From positions 1,272,867 to 1,336,866 of the forward strand of contig VZRN01001796.1 in the NCBI GenBank assembly GCA_013397935.1: a stretch of 64,000 nt of DNA, written 5' to 3'. This stretch comes from Dasyornis broadbenti (taxonomy: Eukaryota > Chordata > Aves > Passeriformes > Dasyornithidae). Below are positions 13,581-26,114 of this stretch, in pieces. Below the pieces are notes generated by a model. It was not told the origin of the DNA. It worked only from the letters and a program-made list of their open reading frames with translations, and ran no database searches. The stretch's first letter is position 1, and each line of letters begins with the position of its first letter. The translations under genes and the position numbers were made by a program.

Positions 13581-14820
13581 GTAGGACACTTGTGCTTTGA
13601 AAACAGAGCATCTCTCCTTGTAGCGTTTTAAGCTCCAAATTTTCCTCCAAGAACTGGGACACCTGCAGCCTCAGGGATCCAAGGACTCGCCACCACATTT
13701 TATCAGTTTGTTGTGTTTCTATGAGATCGTCTCCAGATATAGTCAAGAAGTGCAAGTGTTGCTGTGTTTCTACCAGGAAATGACAGCTGTGGGTTCAGTG
13801 ACCGGCCAGGCTTTGTACTGCTTCCTTTCAGTTCCATACATGAAGTAGTATGGAAATAATAAGAACCACAGCCATAGAAAACAGAAGGATTTCACACGGA
13901 ATACTGACGATCATTTTTGTTCTTGTGAGAAATTAATACGTTACAATATTATTTAATGTGCTGCGATTCATGACAATACCTTGGACATCTAGGAAACTCC
14001 TGAAGGTTGTTTAGCAGAGTAGAAAACATGGGTCCAAGGTGGGAAATCGATGCATTTCACTTATTTGATCTTGCCTGGCCTTACAGTTAAAGGGTGGGGA
14101 TGCAGAGTTCTGCCCCTGGCCTGGCTGCCAGCTGGCCTTCAGGAATCCCCTTCGTGTTTCCATTTCCATGCTTACAAAACCTGGGTTTCTTTTAGTGACC
14201 CTTTGAATAACTGCAGGGAGGGTGGTATTTTTGTAAAAGGCTCTGCGAGCAGAAAGGTTTTGTCCGTCCATGGGAGAGGTGTGGATTTGGTGGGTGGAAC
14301 CGGAAGGGTAAGGAATTGGGTGGGGCTCTGTCCCCGGAGTTCTGATGGAAACCAGTAACAAGTGGTGACCTGGGGGGTCTGTGCTCAGCAGGGGCTTATA
14401 ATCCCCTTTTTCCACCCAGACTGAGCGGCAGGGTGATGGTTTTAAACTGAAAGAGATTTAGATTGCACATAAATCCTTTACAACGGGGTTGGTGCGGAAC
14501 TAGAACAGGTTGTGCAGAGAAGCTGTGAGTAGAACACAACCAAACACACCCTGAGTTAAGGATTTTCTTGCTGCCCTGGACCCCTGCACTCCACAGGGAT
14601 CAGGGAAGCACCGGAATCAGCCAAACTGTAAGGCAGGAATTACCAAGCCTAAATCAAGGATCTATTTTTGCTCCCAGCAGGCTCCACACCAGGTAAACAA
14701 CTTGAGAACAATTTTGTGGCATACCTCAGACAGACCAGTTCTTGAGGCAGAGTGACTAATTTGTTCTTCAAATATCTCATCGTGCTTTAAGATATAAAAA
14801 TACCCCGTCCCACATTAAAA

Positions 14821-14860
14821 AAAAAAAAAAANNNNNNNNNNNNNNNNNNNAAAAAAAAAA
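14821..14860. other. Assembly gap inside poly(A) tract
   Basis: Nineteen Ns (14832-14850) are flanked on both sides by A runs, followed by GAAA repeats. The true length of the homopolymer is unknown. Confidence 0.95.
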
Positions 14861-17800
14861 GAAAGAAAGTGATGTGGCTTCTATTTATGTGACAGCCACT
14901 TGAAACTAAGCACAAAATTGTTTCAGCCACAGAACCACATACAATGGAGAAGTTTCCATCCAACATGACTCAAGTCCATTGTAAGGGGCACTGAAAAAGA
15001 AAGACAAGAAGGGGAAAAAATAAATCACCTTGTGCCAAAGTAGTTTCTTTTAGGAGCAGCAGATTATCCGTATATTAGAATGCAGCAAAGAGTCAAATTT
15101 AGAGTTGCCCAGTCAGTACAAGTCAACATAAACCAAAATTTAGAGCAGTAATAGATATCTCTGTCGCATTAATAGGTTCACATTCGATATATCACATTTT
15201 GGGGGAAAAAAAGTAAGTAGGGTAGGCTTTCCTGGATTTCAGAGCAGCCAAGGGAGGAGGAGTGTTTACTGTTACTGGTGTCATCCAAAGGAACTGGATA
15301 TTTGTTTGATGTAAATAAAGGTTCCAAGCCTTCCCAAAGAAAAACTGCCTACCTGAGTCCAGAATGAAAAGAGGATACAAAGAGCACTTTTAGAAGGTTC
15401 CTAAATTCCTCAGTCGTTGCTGTCGCTCAGCATGTCCATGGAAAGGTTTCTTTGCTCTTAAACCAGAGATTTGGATGAAAGCAGAGATAATATCCTGGAC
15501 TTCTGGTAGGTTCCTCTTTAGCTGAGGTTATTCCTGAAGGATTCAGCCCTTACTGATGGCAAAAGGATGTTGTTCAACATTGATCTTCCTTTCCGTAGCC
15601 TACCCTTAAGTTATAGATTGCAGCTGGCAAAAAAACCTGTGAAAACCAGAGACATCCCCTCAGAATATTCACAATATCTGTTGGTTTTCCTCTCAGTTAA
15701 TCAGACTCTTAAAATCGGCCTTGTTATACCAGTTTAGGGCAGGTAAAGGGGACCTGATTTTCTGCTGAAGATTCCACTTGCAAATACCCATTAACCTTCC
15801 CACCTTTAAGGGAAAATCATGAAACAGATCATGCTTTAAAGCAGATAACTCCTCACGTGTAGTTAATTTTTAGCTGGGTTGTTTTGCCGAGATAAAATCA
15901 ATCTGTTGAAACAAAGATGTGCCTTTCACTTTCGAACAGTCTGCTCTTTTTCTAATGTGAGAAATTATCTCGTCTTCTTGAGAAATACCCCATACATTTG
16001 CAGGTCTGGGGGCACTGCCCATTTCCAGAGGTGACATAAAATGCAAAGGCAGTAATTTATCCCAAATAAACTCCGTGCACGGATAGGTGCGGCCTTGGAA
16101 ACCAAAGTCATGGAGATATCAAAGAATAATTGCTGTGTTTTGCTACTTCTGCTTTTAAAAGAGCAGCCTGTTGTCAATAATACAGCTACAGATGTGCCAC
16201 GATCTGAATTTCCTCATTATCGGGCGGTTTGGAAGTGTTTTTGATCTAGCCCAGACGGTAGCATTGGGTGGACTGTGCATAAGAGCGCCTCAATTTAGAA
16301 ATGCCCACAATGGTCAGGCCCACTGCAATCAAGCATCCATCAGGAAACAAATCAACGACTGGGAAAATCAGCCTTTGTTTAGCGCTGGGCGGCCAAGGCT
16401 GGGTGGGAATGGCTGGCCCTGCAGTGTGCTCCGAAGGCTGGCAAAGATCTCCCTGTCCCAGTGCCAGGGTGAGCAAATTCCAAAGGGAAACCTCGGAGGG
16501 GCAGGCCCTGGGATTGTTAAACCCATGAAACCTATGATCTGTCTGAATGTGGAGATTTTTAAAGCATATGTTTTGCATGTTAGCTGTTTGTTTATCTGCA
16601 AACACCTGCCCAGACTCTGTAGCAGGTTCTGCTGGTGCTCACAGGGCAGGGAGATGGGCAGGAGGAAACTTGGACTCACAGAAGTTCTATCTCTGATGGG
16701 CAAAGAAATCCTTCAAAGAATGAAGTTGTTTCTATCATCTAAAAACATGACAGCTTGTCTTACCCCAGACCATGCTGAAAATAGAACCTAATCTAGGAAT
16801 ACGATTTTTAATTTTTTCCATGGACAAACCTGCTCTACTTGCAGGCAAGAAAATGATGGAAATCTAAATTTCCGTGGTTTGTAACCCCTTTGAATACTTT
16901 TGACAGATCTTTGGAGAAGCATTTTTCAATTTTTTTTTCCAAAAATTGAAACGAATAGGTTCAATTACCCAGTGAATAACCACGTCTCTCTGCCTCCATG
17001 TGTTGATAGGAAACTCCAGGGCCCAAAGTTCTGCCCTGGATGTGCAGAGCTCCGCAGGAGGGGGCTCAGCGCAGGCTGCTTCAGGCTCCAACATTTGTGT
17101 GCGGAACAATAACAGTCAAACATCAGCTCAGAGCTGCCTGTCAGGTCCTGAGGTGAATTGTGCTGGAGTAAATTCTGCAGGGAATATGGCATTGTCCGCG
17201 AGAATCACCATAAAATGCAAATGTTTATGGGCACGTGAGAAGGTGAAGCTAAAAAAAATCCTATTAGGAAAATGTTCTTTCAGGCCAGCTCTGGAGAGAC
17301 CCTGTTGCATCATCCACAAAAGAGCAGGGGATTTGTTATCCTCAATGGAAGGAAAGAAGCAAGGAATCTGAGCTCCAGAGGCACAATATCCATACCATGA
17401 TGCCATCACAGGGAGCACAGCATTCCCAGCTACATCCTGCTTCTCCTCAGTGTCAAAGAATGCAGTGGCACAGTGCTAAGAAACCAGTTTAAAACCAGTC
17501 CATTCCCCACTCCCTGACCCCTCACATGATACAGCCAGGCAGTTTTATCCAATTTCACTCTTCCACGTCCAGAGAGAAAGTCGAACCACGTGTGGACATA
17601 GTGTAAATAATGAAAAAAGTGTTGATTTTAGAGAGAAAAGCAAACCGTCAGCAAACTCCCTATTCCTGAGTTTCCACAGGAGCAATCACAGTTTTGTTAC
17701 CTTCCACCTCTTGGATTCAGTTGGGGGTTTTTTAAAGGAAATTAGGATGAGCAGTAATTTGCTTCAAATGACTGAAGTTTTTATGATGACCAGGAAATGC

Positions 17801-17981
17801 AGTTACCTGGTTTGATCTTAGCTGCAGGGAACACGTTTAATTGGGAAACTCTGTGGAAATGGAGAATTCAGCATTAGTCTGCTTACTAAAATTAAACTTC
17901 TCTGCACTAAATCTGAGGTGTGGGCCTTACCCCTAAGTTATTTTCTGCTTTCACAGTCCCATGGAGGTTCACCTCAATCAT

Positions 17982-18030
17982 AACCCTTGATCAGAAGAGG
18001 AACCCTTGATTAGAAGAGGAAGTGCTTGAT
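17982..18030. repeat. 19-bp tandem repeat, about 2.5 copies
   Basis: Two adjacent 19-bp copies (aacccttgatcagaagagg and the same with one C to T change) are followed by a partial, diverged third copy. Confidence 0.85.
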
Positions 18031-18402
18031 AAAATAAACCAATTAAAAGACCACACTGAATTATTCTGTGAGAGAGAGAGGGTGAATGTGGGGGGTCACT
18101 GAGGGTCCTGCTGAGCTGGTGCAGAGCAGGTCAGCCCTCGTGGAATTAGCTCTGTCCTAACAGAGGGCTTTAGGGACGGGTTGCTAAATGGCCTAACAAC
18201 CCCCAAACCCACATCTGCTGCATTTCCTTCTCTTAGGAAGAGATTGAAATAGGGGATAAAGGGCCATCCTAAAGCTGCTGTAGCCAGGTTTGTGGAATAG
18301 CGTCTTAAACACATCCCAGCAATCAGCCTGAGCCCCCTTTGCTCCAGGAGGGCGGCACAGGGACCCTGCAGAAACAGGATTTTACTGCCTCTCTCTGCAA
18401 TT

Positions 18403-18450
18403 GTTCATCTTCCCAATCGTTCATCTTCCCAGTTGTTCATCTTCCATGCT
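18403..18450. repeat. 16-bp tandem repeat, three copies
   Basis: Three consecutive copies of gttcatcttccca-type units with period 16. The last copy diverges in its final bases. Confidence 0.85.
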
Positions 18451-19231
18451 GTTTCTCTTTCCAACCTCTCTGCTCGGGTCCCCCTGAGTGCCACAGCTTG
18501 GCCATGGACACACAGAGTGTCTGTGTGGGACCAGCTGAGCACCTTCTGTAGTTTACTGGAGCAGACCCTGAGGTTTACCCCAGTCATTGTTTATCTCAGA
18601 AAGTCTCTGGGCACTTTGAGAGCCGGCAGTGCCTACAAACACCTCCCTGGCCCTTCTCCGCCACTTCCACCATCCATAAAAGTCCTTTTAAAGCACAGTC
18701 CTCGGTAAGAAAAATTGCATTTCTTGTTAAAATGCTTACAGGCTTCTTGTGGTGACTCAAAGGATGCCTGCCTAAATATATTGGTAGAGAATCTAAGCCA
18801 TTAAAACGCACAAAGAGCAAGGAAAAATATTGCTGGGACATAAATATCACAGAACATGAAAGGCAGCACCTTCCAAAGGTTATTTAAGTCAAAAGCCATC
18901 CTTAAAAGTGTCATTTTTGCTGAAGGTGGGTCCCCCTTCGCTGCAGTATTTTGGTTTTTTGCATCCCAGCGACATCTTGTGGCTTCTCTCGTGGAATGAA
19001 TGAGTTGGGGAGTAATCTATTATTTATTATTGCAGCGTTTACATTGTATTCCATAAGCTGAGCCACAACAAAAAAGGGATTTTCTATTTTACAAATCATA
19101 AACGCTCCCTACTCGAAATCTTTCCATAATGCTATTGTAATGCATTTCTTTGGTTTCTTTTCATTATTTTAACATGGAATATATTTTAACGTGCTACCCC
19201 AATGTGTACCTATGTAAGTGTGTATACGTAC

Positions 19232-19261
19232 ATGTATATATACACACACACACACACACAA
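19232..19261. repeat. TA/CA microsatellite
   Basis: A short TATA stretch runs into ten uninterrupted AC dinucleotides (19242-19261). It is a typical polymorphic microsatellite in a SYN2 intron. Confidence 0.9.
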
Positions 19262-20080
19262 TGTTTATCTGTGTGTGCTTGTTTCAATCAAAAGGGATTT
19301 CGAACCTCTTGGTTATTTCACGTTAGCGAAAATATCAGCAGAACAGCTGCTACCCTTTTAGATCCCAACATAAACACATGGGATTGAGGAAAGCAGAAGA
19401 AAATAAACACGTGGGAGCCTGAGCTCACCACATCCTTGTAAAAGGCTGCATTTGGGGCACGGCTCATCCCAGTAAAATTTATTTATCACAAGTATAAAGC
19501 GGTGGCTTTTTCTCCCCTACATTGAGGTTGTTTGAGCACAAGCCCTGCTCAGGGCAGGCTCTGCAAGGGAGGGACAGAGGCCTCAGCAGAGGCAGGACAT
19601 CAGCTGGGTGCAGGATGTTCATCTACTTAAAACAGCCCCCATTTCGTTGACAGAGCTTGATTTATTTTAAACATTCGAACTCGACAGGCAGGTATTGCAA
19701 TACATCAAAACCACAAAGTTCCTGCAGGAAAAGAAATCCTAAAATTTTAATATCGACAAGAGCACAACATATAAATATGTGAGCAGAAATGTTACTGACC
19801 AAGCGATTGTGACAGTGAAAAGAAGCTGCTTTAAAATCCTGCCCGAGCTCCTGTACCAGCAGAGGGAGTGCGAGCCAAGGCAGGCACGGGTGGGCTGCTC
19901 AGAGCCGCTGCTCGAGTCACAGGTAAAGCACTGCTGGGGATGTGCTGGGGGTGACGCTCTGCACAAACACCCCGGGGTTTTTGCTTGAGTATTAAAGGTT
20001 TGGGGTTATTTGGTCAAAATTTCTACTGACATCAACAGAAATTTGTCCAAATGCAATAAAGCTTTCTGGGTGTAGCCTGC

Positions 20081-20115
20081 TTTTTATTTTTATTTTTATT
20101 TTTTATTATTATTTC
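20081..20115. repeat. T-rich (TTTTTA)n simple repeat
   Basis: Repeated TTTTTA units decay into TTATTA. Intronic low-complexity DNA. Confidence 0.85.
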
Positions 20116-22468
20116 TGAGTACTCTACTTGAATGCTTATCACCAGCAGTGTACTTGGAAAAAGAAATCGTTTCTGCAGACAAGCCGAGCAGAGCTTGGTA
20201 AGAGAAAGAGCTGCTGACCAAAGTACTCATTAGAGGAGGAGCTCAAAGGGAAAAGCCCCCCAGGCAACCTGAGAGGGACAGGATTCAGAGCCAGGAGGAT
20301 TTGGAGGAGCTCAGTTGTCTGTAGGATGCTTCAGCCTCAGTGCTGATTTCATAATAAAGAGGGCCACAAAGTGCTGGTAAAACTGAAAAACAAAACAAGT
20401 ATTACACTTAATATATACTTTTCCACATTTCTTTTAAATGTAATAACATTTATGTTCTTTTCTTGTCCTCATTCACACAACAAAATGATGCTTTTCTTAA
20501 CTTTTTATTACCTCCTGCTAGATGATCTCCTGATCATCTCACCATCTGGTACTGGGAATTCTGATGCTCCGTGGTTCCTCCCCGCAAAGAAAGAAAATAA
20601 TTGGGATTTAAAACCACCCTGAGCCCACCACTGTAGAGTGGCCTGTCTGTTCTGAGTAGATTTCTGTCAGAAACAGCTTTTTGGCCCCACAGGCATTTTT
20701 TTGGGAACTGCAAAAATTGTCCTCATTCCGTTCTAGAGCAACCCCCTGCAGGAGAAGCCCCATGGCAAGGGAAGCAGAGATCCCATCCTTCCAGGCCAGG
20801 GAAAAGCTGCCGCAGACACAAACAGAAGAGTCCAGGCTGGATCTCTCTGTTTTGTCTTAGTGCTGTAATTACTATCATATATAACATCCTTTGAATTTTT
20901 TTTTATTTTATCTTAATTTTTAGCTATTTTTACTCTCAGATTTTGTTTAGTTAAGCTGAACCTAGTAGAAATATCTTTCTTTTGGAGGCTTTCCCTTGGT
21001 CTCCCTTTCCCCACCGTGGTGGGTGTTTCCTCTCTACCTTTCCTTTGTTATTATTCCCTGTCTCCACTTGACTTTTCTGTTTGATTTCTCTGACCTGTTA
21101 AGCAGAGCTGGCTTTACTCCATGTTTAACTTGCAGGAATCCTGCCCCGCTCCCCAGCAATCCCTGCCACGGTTTATTTTCAATAAGGACCATGTGCTAAA
21201 AGCGTGTCAAAATCTTTAAACAAGCACCAAGAGAAATTATGGACGAATCCAAACCAGAGCAGCTCATTTTCAACTATTCTTGATGTGTCCATAGGAAAAA
21301 AATATAAGCAACCCTCACACACAGACACAATTCCAACTCTGGAATGTGGTGATGGACCAGGCTTCACCTCTGGAGATACCAGCAGAGCAAAGCTGCCTTC
21401 AGCTGCTTCAAAATCCCCCTCCAGGGTGTCTCAACTTCTAGAAGAGATTTTAGGAGGTTTTTCAGAGCTCAGAGCAGACCCCAAGGCTCCTGAGGGAGGC
21501 TGTGGGCTGGAGCAGCACCACGAGGTGCAGGAGAAGCCCCATGGACTTACCAGAGCCCTGAACTTCACATTTCTTTGGGGAGAGCTCAAGTGCCTCTCCG
21601 GTGCCTCTTTGCTGTGCCCCCTCGCACCCCACAGCCCTGTGACCTTGAGAGAGCACTAAAAACACAACATGTGGGTTATCAGACTGGACTTGAGCCTGCT
21701 CCACCGTCTTTTTTTCCAGATTCTTTTTTTTACCAAGGATAAACTTCATCTCTGAATGGATCCAGTAACTGGGGATCTTTGCGGCTCAAGGGGAAGTTCT
21801 GCAGAGCTTCAGCTCCTCCTGTGCACGCAAGGATCACCTGCCATCCCATATTCCAAAACAGTGATAAAAATAACCTACATGTGGTCAGGGTTGGAGGAGC
21901 AGACCCAGCACAGCAGCACCCAAAGTCCCAGTGCTCGGGGGTCAAATCCTTCCCACAACTTCAGCACAATCCCCACAGCGCAGGATTTTGGCACCATCCA
22001 CCCCCGCCTCACCCACCGTGTGTGGATACCTGCGCACACTGGGAAAGGTGGGAGGAAATGGACTTTGCCAGGCACTGAACGATCTCCTGGATCTGCTGTA
22101 GCCCTTTTCCATCTGTCCTTGAGCTCTTCCCCACTCCAAACTCACAGCACACTCGGTGTGAGCACATGGGGGAGCTCGCTGCTGTCCCAGGCTCCACACT
22201 CCTTCCCTGGCTGTGGGGAACAATCTGTTCTCTGGCACGAGCTGCCTGGAAGCTGCTGTGCGGCAGAGTGGTTTGAACATTCCAAAAACAGAAGTTCAAA
22301 TCTGGCTTCTTTAAGCAATGAAAGAGCTGCATCCTCTGCCGTTGGAATTATTGCCTGGCTGTGGAATGGAGCAGAAAGCTTCAGTAACTGATGGTGCTTC
22401 AGAAATTCGTTTTCCCTAAGAAGTCAACATCCTACTTCTTCTCTAGAAACCCCATCAAATGGAGAGGT

Positions 22469-22650
22469 GGAATGGTCTTTTTTCAGCAGAATAACAGAAG
22501 GTAGGGCTGGAAGGGACCTTGAAGATCATTTGTTTCCAACCCCCACCGTGGGCAGGGAGAGCTCCCAGCAGGGCAGGTGGCTCAGGGAAGGTGAGCAGGG
22601 ACCCAGTGCTCTTCCCATGGACACTCCAGGGTTTTCCCTGGGATTCTGAA
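22469..22650 (-). mobile_element. Truncated CR1 LINE 3' end, minus orientation
   Basis: The stretch contains ggctggaagggaccttgaag, then a match to ...gatcatttgtttccaacccc and gtgggcaggga. This is the standard reverse-complement 3' end of avian CR1 elements as I remember them. Only the 3' UTR-like part is present, so it is one of the many 5'-truncated dead copies. Its outer 47 bp are repeated in inverted orientation at 22671-22722. Confidence 0.75.
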
Positions 22651-22670
22651 ACAGCTGAACTCCCACCGCC

Positions 22671-22738
22671 CATTCCAGCCCTGCTTTCTGTTATTCCGCT
22701 GAACAAAAACCAGAACCATTCCATGATTCTATGATTTT
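22671..22738 (+). mobile_element. CR1 LINE 3' tail, plus orientation, forming inverted repeat with 22469
   Basis: The stretch ends in ccatgattctatgattttt, the characteristic ATTCTATG-type terminal repeat of CR1. The bases 22671-22722 are the imperfect reverse complement of 22469-22515, with shared core aataacagaa followed by ggctggaa on the other strand. The two copies therefore face outward with about 155 bp between the arms and could fold back as a hairpin in the SYN2 pre-mRNA. Confidence 0.7.
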
Positions 22739-22849
22739 TAAGGCTGTGCGTAAAAGTATTCCAGAAGGAAGCTATTGTCTAGGAAGTAATTTGTTATCTA
22801 GCATTGGAAAACAGTCTATAAAATCTAAGCTAGAATACTTTGTAAGGTT

Positions 22850-22882
22850 AAAAAAAAGAAAGAAAGAAAGAGAGAAAGAAAG
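22850..22882. repeat. (GAAA)n simple repeat
   Basis: An A9 run followed by GAAA tetranucleotides with one GAGA interruption. Confidence 0.85.
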
Positions 22883-25800
22883 CCTTTTCCAGAGCATTTT
22901 AAAAACACTATTCCAAGTAAAAATTGTGCTGATTTTGTTTTCTGCTCTGAGCGGTCATTTTCTACCCATTCAGGGGAAGCCCCTAACAGTTTTTGCAGAG
23001 GCAGTTTGGAAAGTTGGTTGAGCAATAACAAAAGCTGCTCTAAGTCTTTGAATTCTTTGTGACAACTTCGACACAAAGACACTCCAGGCTGGCCTCGGTT
23101 TTGCTGCGAGAATGTTTTCCACACAAATTCCCTCCGCGCACAAGGGCAAGACTGGACAGTGGCATTCCAAAAACCTGTGAGAAGCAGGAGAGAGCTCTCC
23201 TCTCGCTGCCCCCCGCCTCGCACAGACAACAGGAAGGGGGGTTTTTCGAAGGTGTGCACGTAAACGCCTCCCTCCACTGTAGCTGTCACTGTTTCTCCCT
23301 CAGTCCACAGGGAAGGGATAAAAACAACAAATTCCAAAATCTTTGTAGTCCTGTTCAGTGCCATTGGCAACAGAATGGAGCAGATCCATCACCTGAGCCA
23401 GGGTCACCTGGAACAGGGGAAAGGCTGAAGCAGCAGCCGGGAAGTATCCCAGCCACACTCCCTGAATGGATACAGCAGGAAAAAACAAGTTACTGAAGCA
23501 TTTTGTAATTTTGGGTGCTCTGTATCAGAAAGCCACCTCAGGATTTCTCTGCTTTGCTAAATTATGCAGCATGCGCTTATTTGCAGCCCAGTTTTATTCA
23601 GTTTATACGCATTTCTCCTTGGTTTGCATTGTCCTCTGCCTTGGTTTTTGCCCCCAGTAGCCGTTGATGGAACCCCTTCATTTTACTGAACTAAGGAGAC
23701 AGGTTCTTCCAAAGGCTGCAGGCACAGCCTGGGCAGTTTAGCAGCATTTTCTGAGCCAGCTCAGCTTTCCTGAGCAGGGCTGGGGGCAGCGAGACCCAGC
23801 ATCAAGCCCAACACCTCCTGCAAACTTTTCACTCAGCTGGGGTAAGATTCTGGGGTTTTCACTGTGTGAACCTTTCCTGTCAGGTTTCAGTTAGTGAGTG
23901 TGCTCTGCCTTGGTGACAGATGCATGTCATTAGTCCATACATAAATTATTTAGAATTACATTTTTTCCATTTTTTTCTTTTTGTAACTCCGCTCATCAAT
24001 TTCATTCTTTCTTTAGGATATTTTGTTCCTACAATCTTCCAGCTCTGTAACATCTGTGGTTTTAGTAGCCCACACCTACTCTTTTGTGCCAACTTCATTA
24101 ATTAACGATGTGCTCAAGTTCTCCATCCCACTAATATCCTTCCCAGAAGTTTTATTTTCCTCAATAACTGCCTGTCTCCTCAGCAGCCACTTCCTAGCCC
24201 ACAATAATTCCTGTAGTATTGGTGCTTAACCTTCTCCAGTGGGCCTGGAATGGAATCCTGCATTTCGTGAGTCAGCTGGTTTTCATTTCTGAGATGAAGA
24301 ATGTTTTATTTTTACCTGCATCTCATTTTCAGCTTTTATCCCACCTGCCATCCTGCCCTCGCTCCTGTGCTCATCATCATCTGGGACACTTCAAACATTC
24401 ATTTACTCTTTGCTCTCTGCTTAAACTCTTCTCAATTACCTCTCTCCTTAGCAGTCACATTTTTTCTTAGTTCTCCTGTTACTGAAGTGTTTTACTATTT
24501 ATTCCTGTTCCTTTATGAGCTCTAACTCAGCTCATATTTTGGCAGCTCGCAATTGATCCCTCTCCTTCTTGACCTGAAAAACACGGCCTTCCCCTCAAAT
24601 ATTGAAATACCTACGAAAAGCTCCTGTCCTTGCATTACAAAGAAAACCAAACGAGACCCAAAAACAACTCTACGTGCTCCAACTACAGTTCACAAAGTCT
24701 TCAACCTCAGCCAAATCAAAATCAATTTTTGCTGGGACTCTGTTTAGCATCTCTTTTGCCCAAGGGCTATTTCCCTGCCAAGCTGCTGCTTTTGCTCCCA
24801 CCCATTTCAACATTCTTCAGACTGTTCAAAATTCAAGTGTATATGAGTCCAATCTGCATTTATATAAAGGTAGAAAAAGAAGTAATGCCCTGATCAAATT
24901 CTAATACAACTTACTTTGAAGAAGAAACAGTTTTTTCCACCAGTTCTACCCCGAAAATTCTAAGGAGAGTGTTTCAGGTAAGTGTGGAAGGGAAGGAAGT
25001 GCTCCAGAGACATCTAGAGACATTTATCTTCTAGATAAATAGTGGGATTTGTGCTCTGGCTGTAATTAGCCAATATTCCTAAAGGTCATTGTGCAGCCAA
25101 ATCCTCACTTGTTCTCCCCAGAGCTGAGAAATCACCAGAGTGTATTTGCAGCATTCATGTGGCTTGGAGGTTTCCCCAAGCGAAGCTGTATTTCTGCGGG
25201 GCGGTTACACGAACAGCAAAGCCCTTGGAACAGGAGAGCTCCTGAAGCAGCTCTGCGTTCCTGCCAGCATCAGCCTCTCCTTGGGAACGTGGATGGGACA
25301 GGAAAGTTGTGTTCCACAAGATGAGAACCAAAGGGGCTCCTGCTGGCACCCCTTGAGTCACCACACCTCACTCAGGTGATGATCCTAAACCATCCCAAAC
25401 ACGCTCCTGTGCGCCCGATTCTGCTCCGCAGCCCTCAGCATCCAAACGAGGGCCTGTGCAGGGCCATTTTCCAGGATAAAACCCTGCATTTAATCCTTGA
25501 TCCCTGCAGTGTTTGAAGCCAGCAACAGGCACATTTGTAGATCAGAGCTGCAGCACAGGAAAACATGTTTGTGCTGAAAGAAGGTGGTAGGAGGGTGAAT
25601 TTCTAGGCTGGGCAACAAAGGAAAACAGAAAATAAGCAAGAGGGGTGAACACATCTGCAGGACAGGTCTGGTCCAGCAGCTCTGCTCAGAGAGGAGTGAG
25701 CAGCTCTCACGTTGGCACCGCCTTGCAGAGGTGAGAACAGTCTGCAGTTCATTTGCCAGCAACTGGTGTTTTAGAAGGAGCCTGGGTTTTATTAAAGGTC

Positions 25801-26075
25801 TTGGCTCAGGGCAGCAAACAAGGCTGGTTCAAAGCCTGGCTTTTAATATCAAGTATCAAGCTTTCTGACTGTCTCAAAGAACAGATCTTGGAAAGGGCTG
25901 GATTACTCCAGACCATTGAAAAACCATGAGTAAGATTTCTCAATTAGGAATGTAATGCTAATTAGACTTTTTGGGTCAGCCGGGGTGGGTTGGCTAATTA
26001 GCCAAAGTAATATACCCATGTGATTGGCCTGGAGTGTGGGCGAGGTTCCTGGAAGCACCAGGTGATATCTGGTGG

Positions 26076-26114
26076 AAAAAAAGAAAAAGAAAAAAAAAAA
26101 GAAAGAAAGAAAAA
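26076..26114. repeat. A-rich (GAAA)n low-complexity tract
   Basis: Nearly pure A with scattered G residues and a few GAAA units. Intronic. Confidence 0.85.

Noticed and set aside
19739..19966. Minus-strand frame with CRASPPAHPQQC, reminiscent of the TIMP N-terminus
   Set aside because: Only the HPQQ-like string fits. The rest lacks the TIMP cysteine spacing and conserved stretches, and this SYN2 intron is downstream of where TIMP4 nests in mammals. Chance resemblance.
21756..22391. 211-codon plus-strand frame inside the 15-kb SYN2 intron
   Set aside because: It overlaps several equally long frames on the other strand, shows no domain, and runs toward the CR1 inverted pair.
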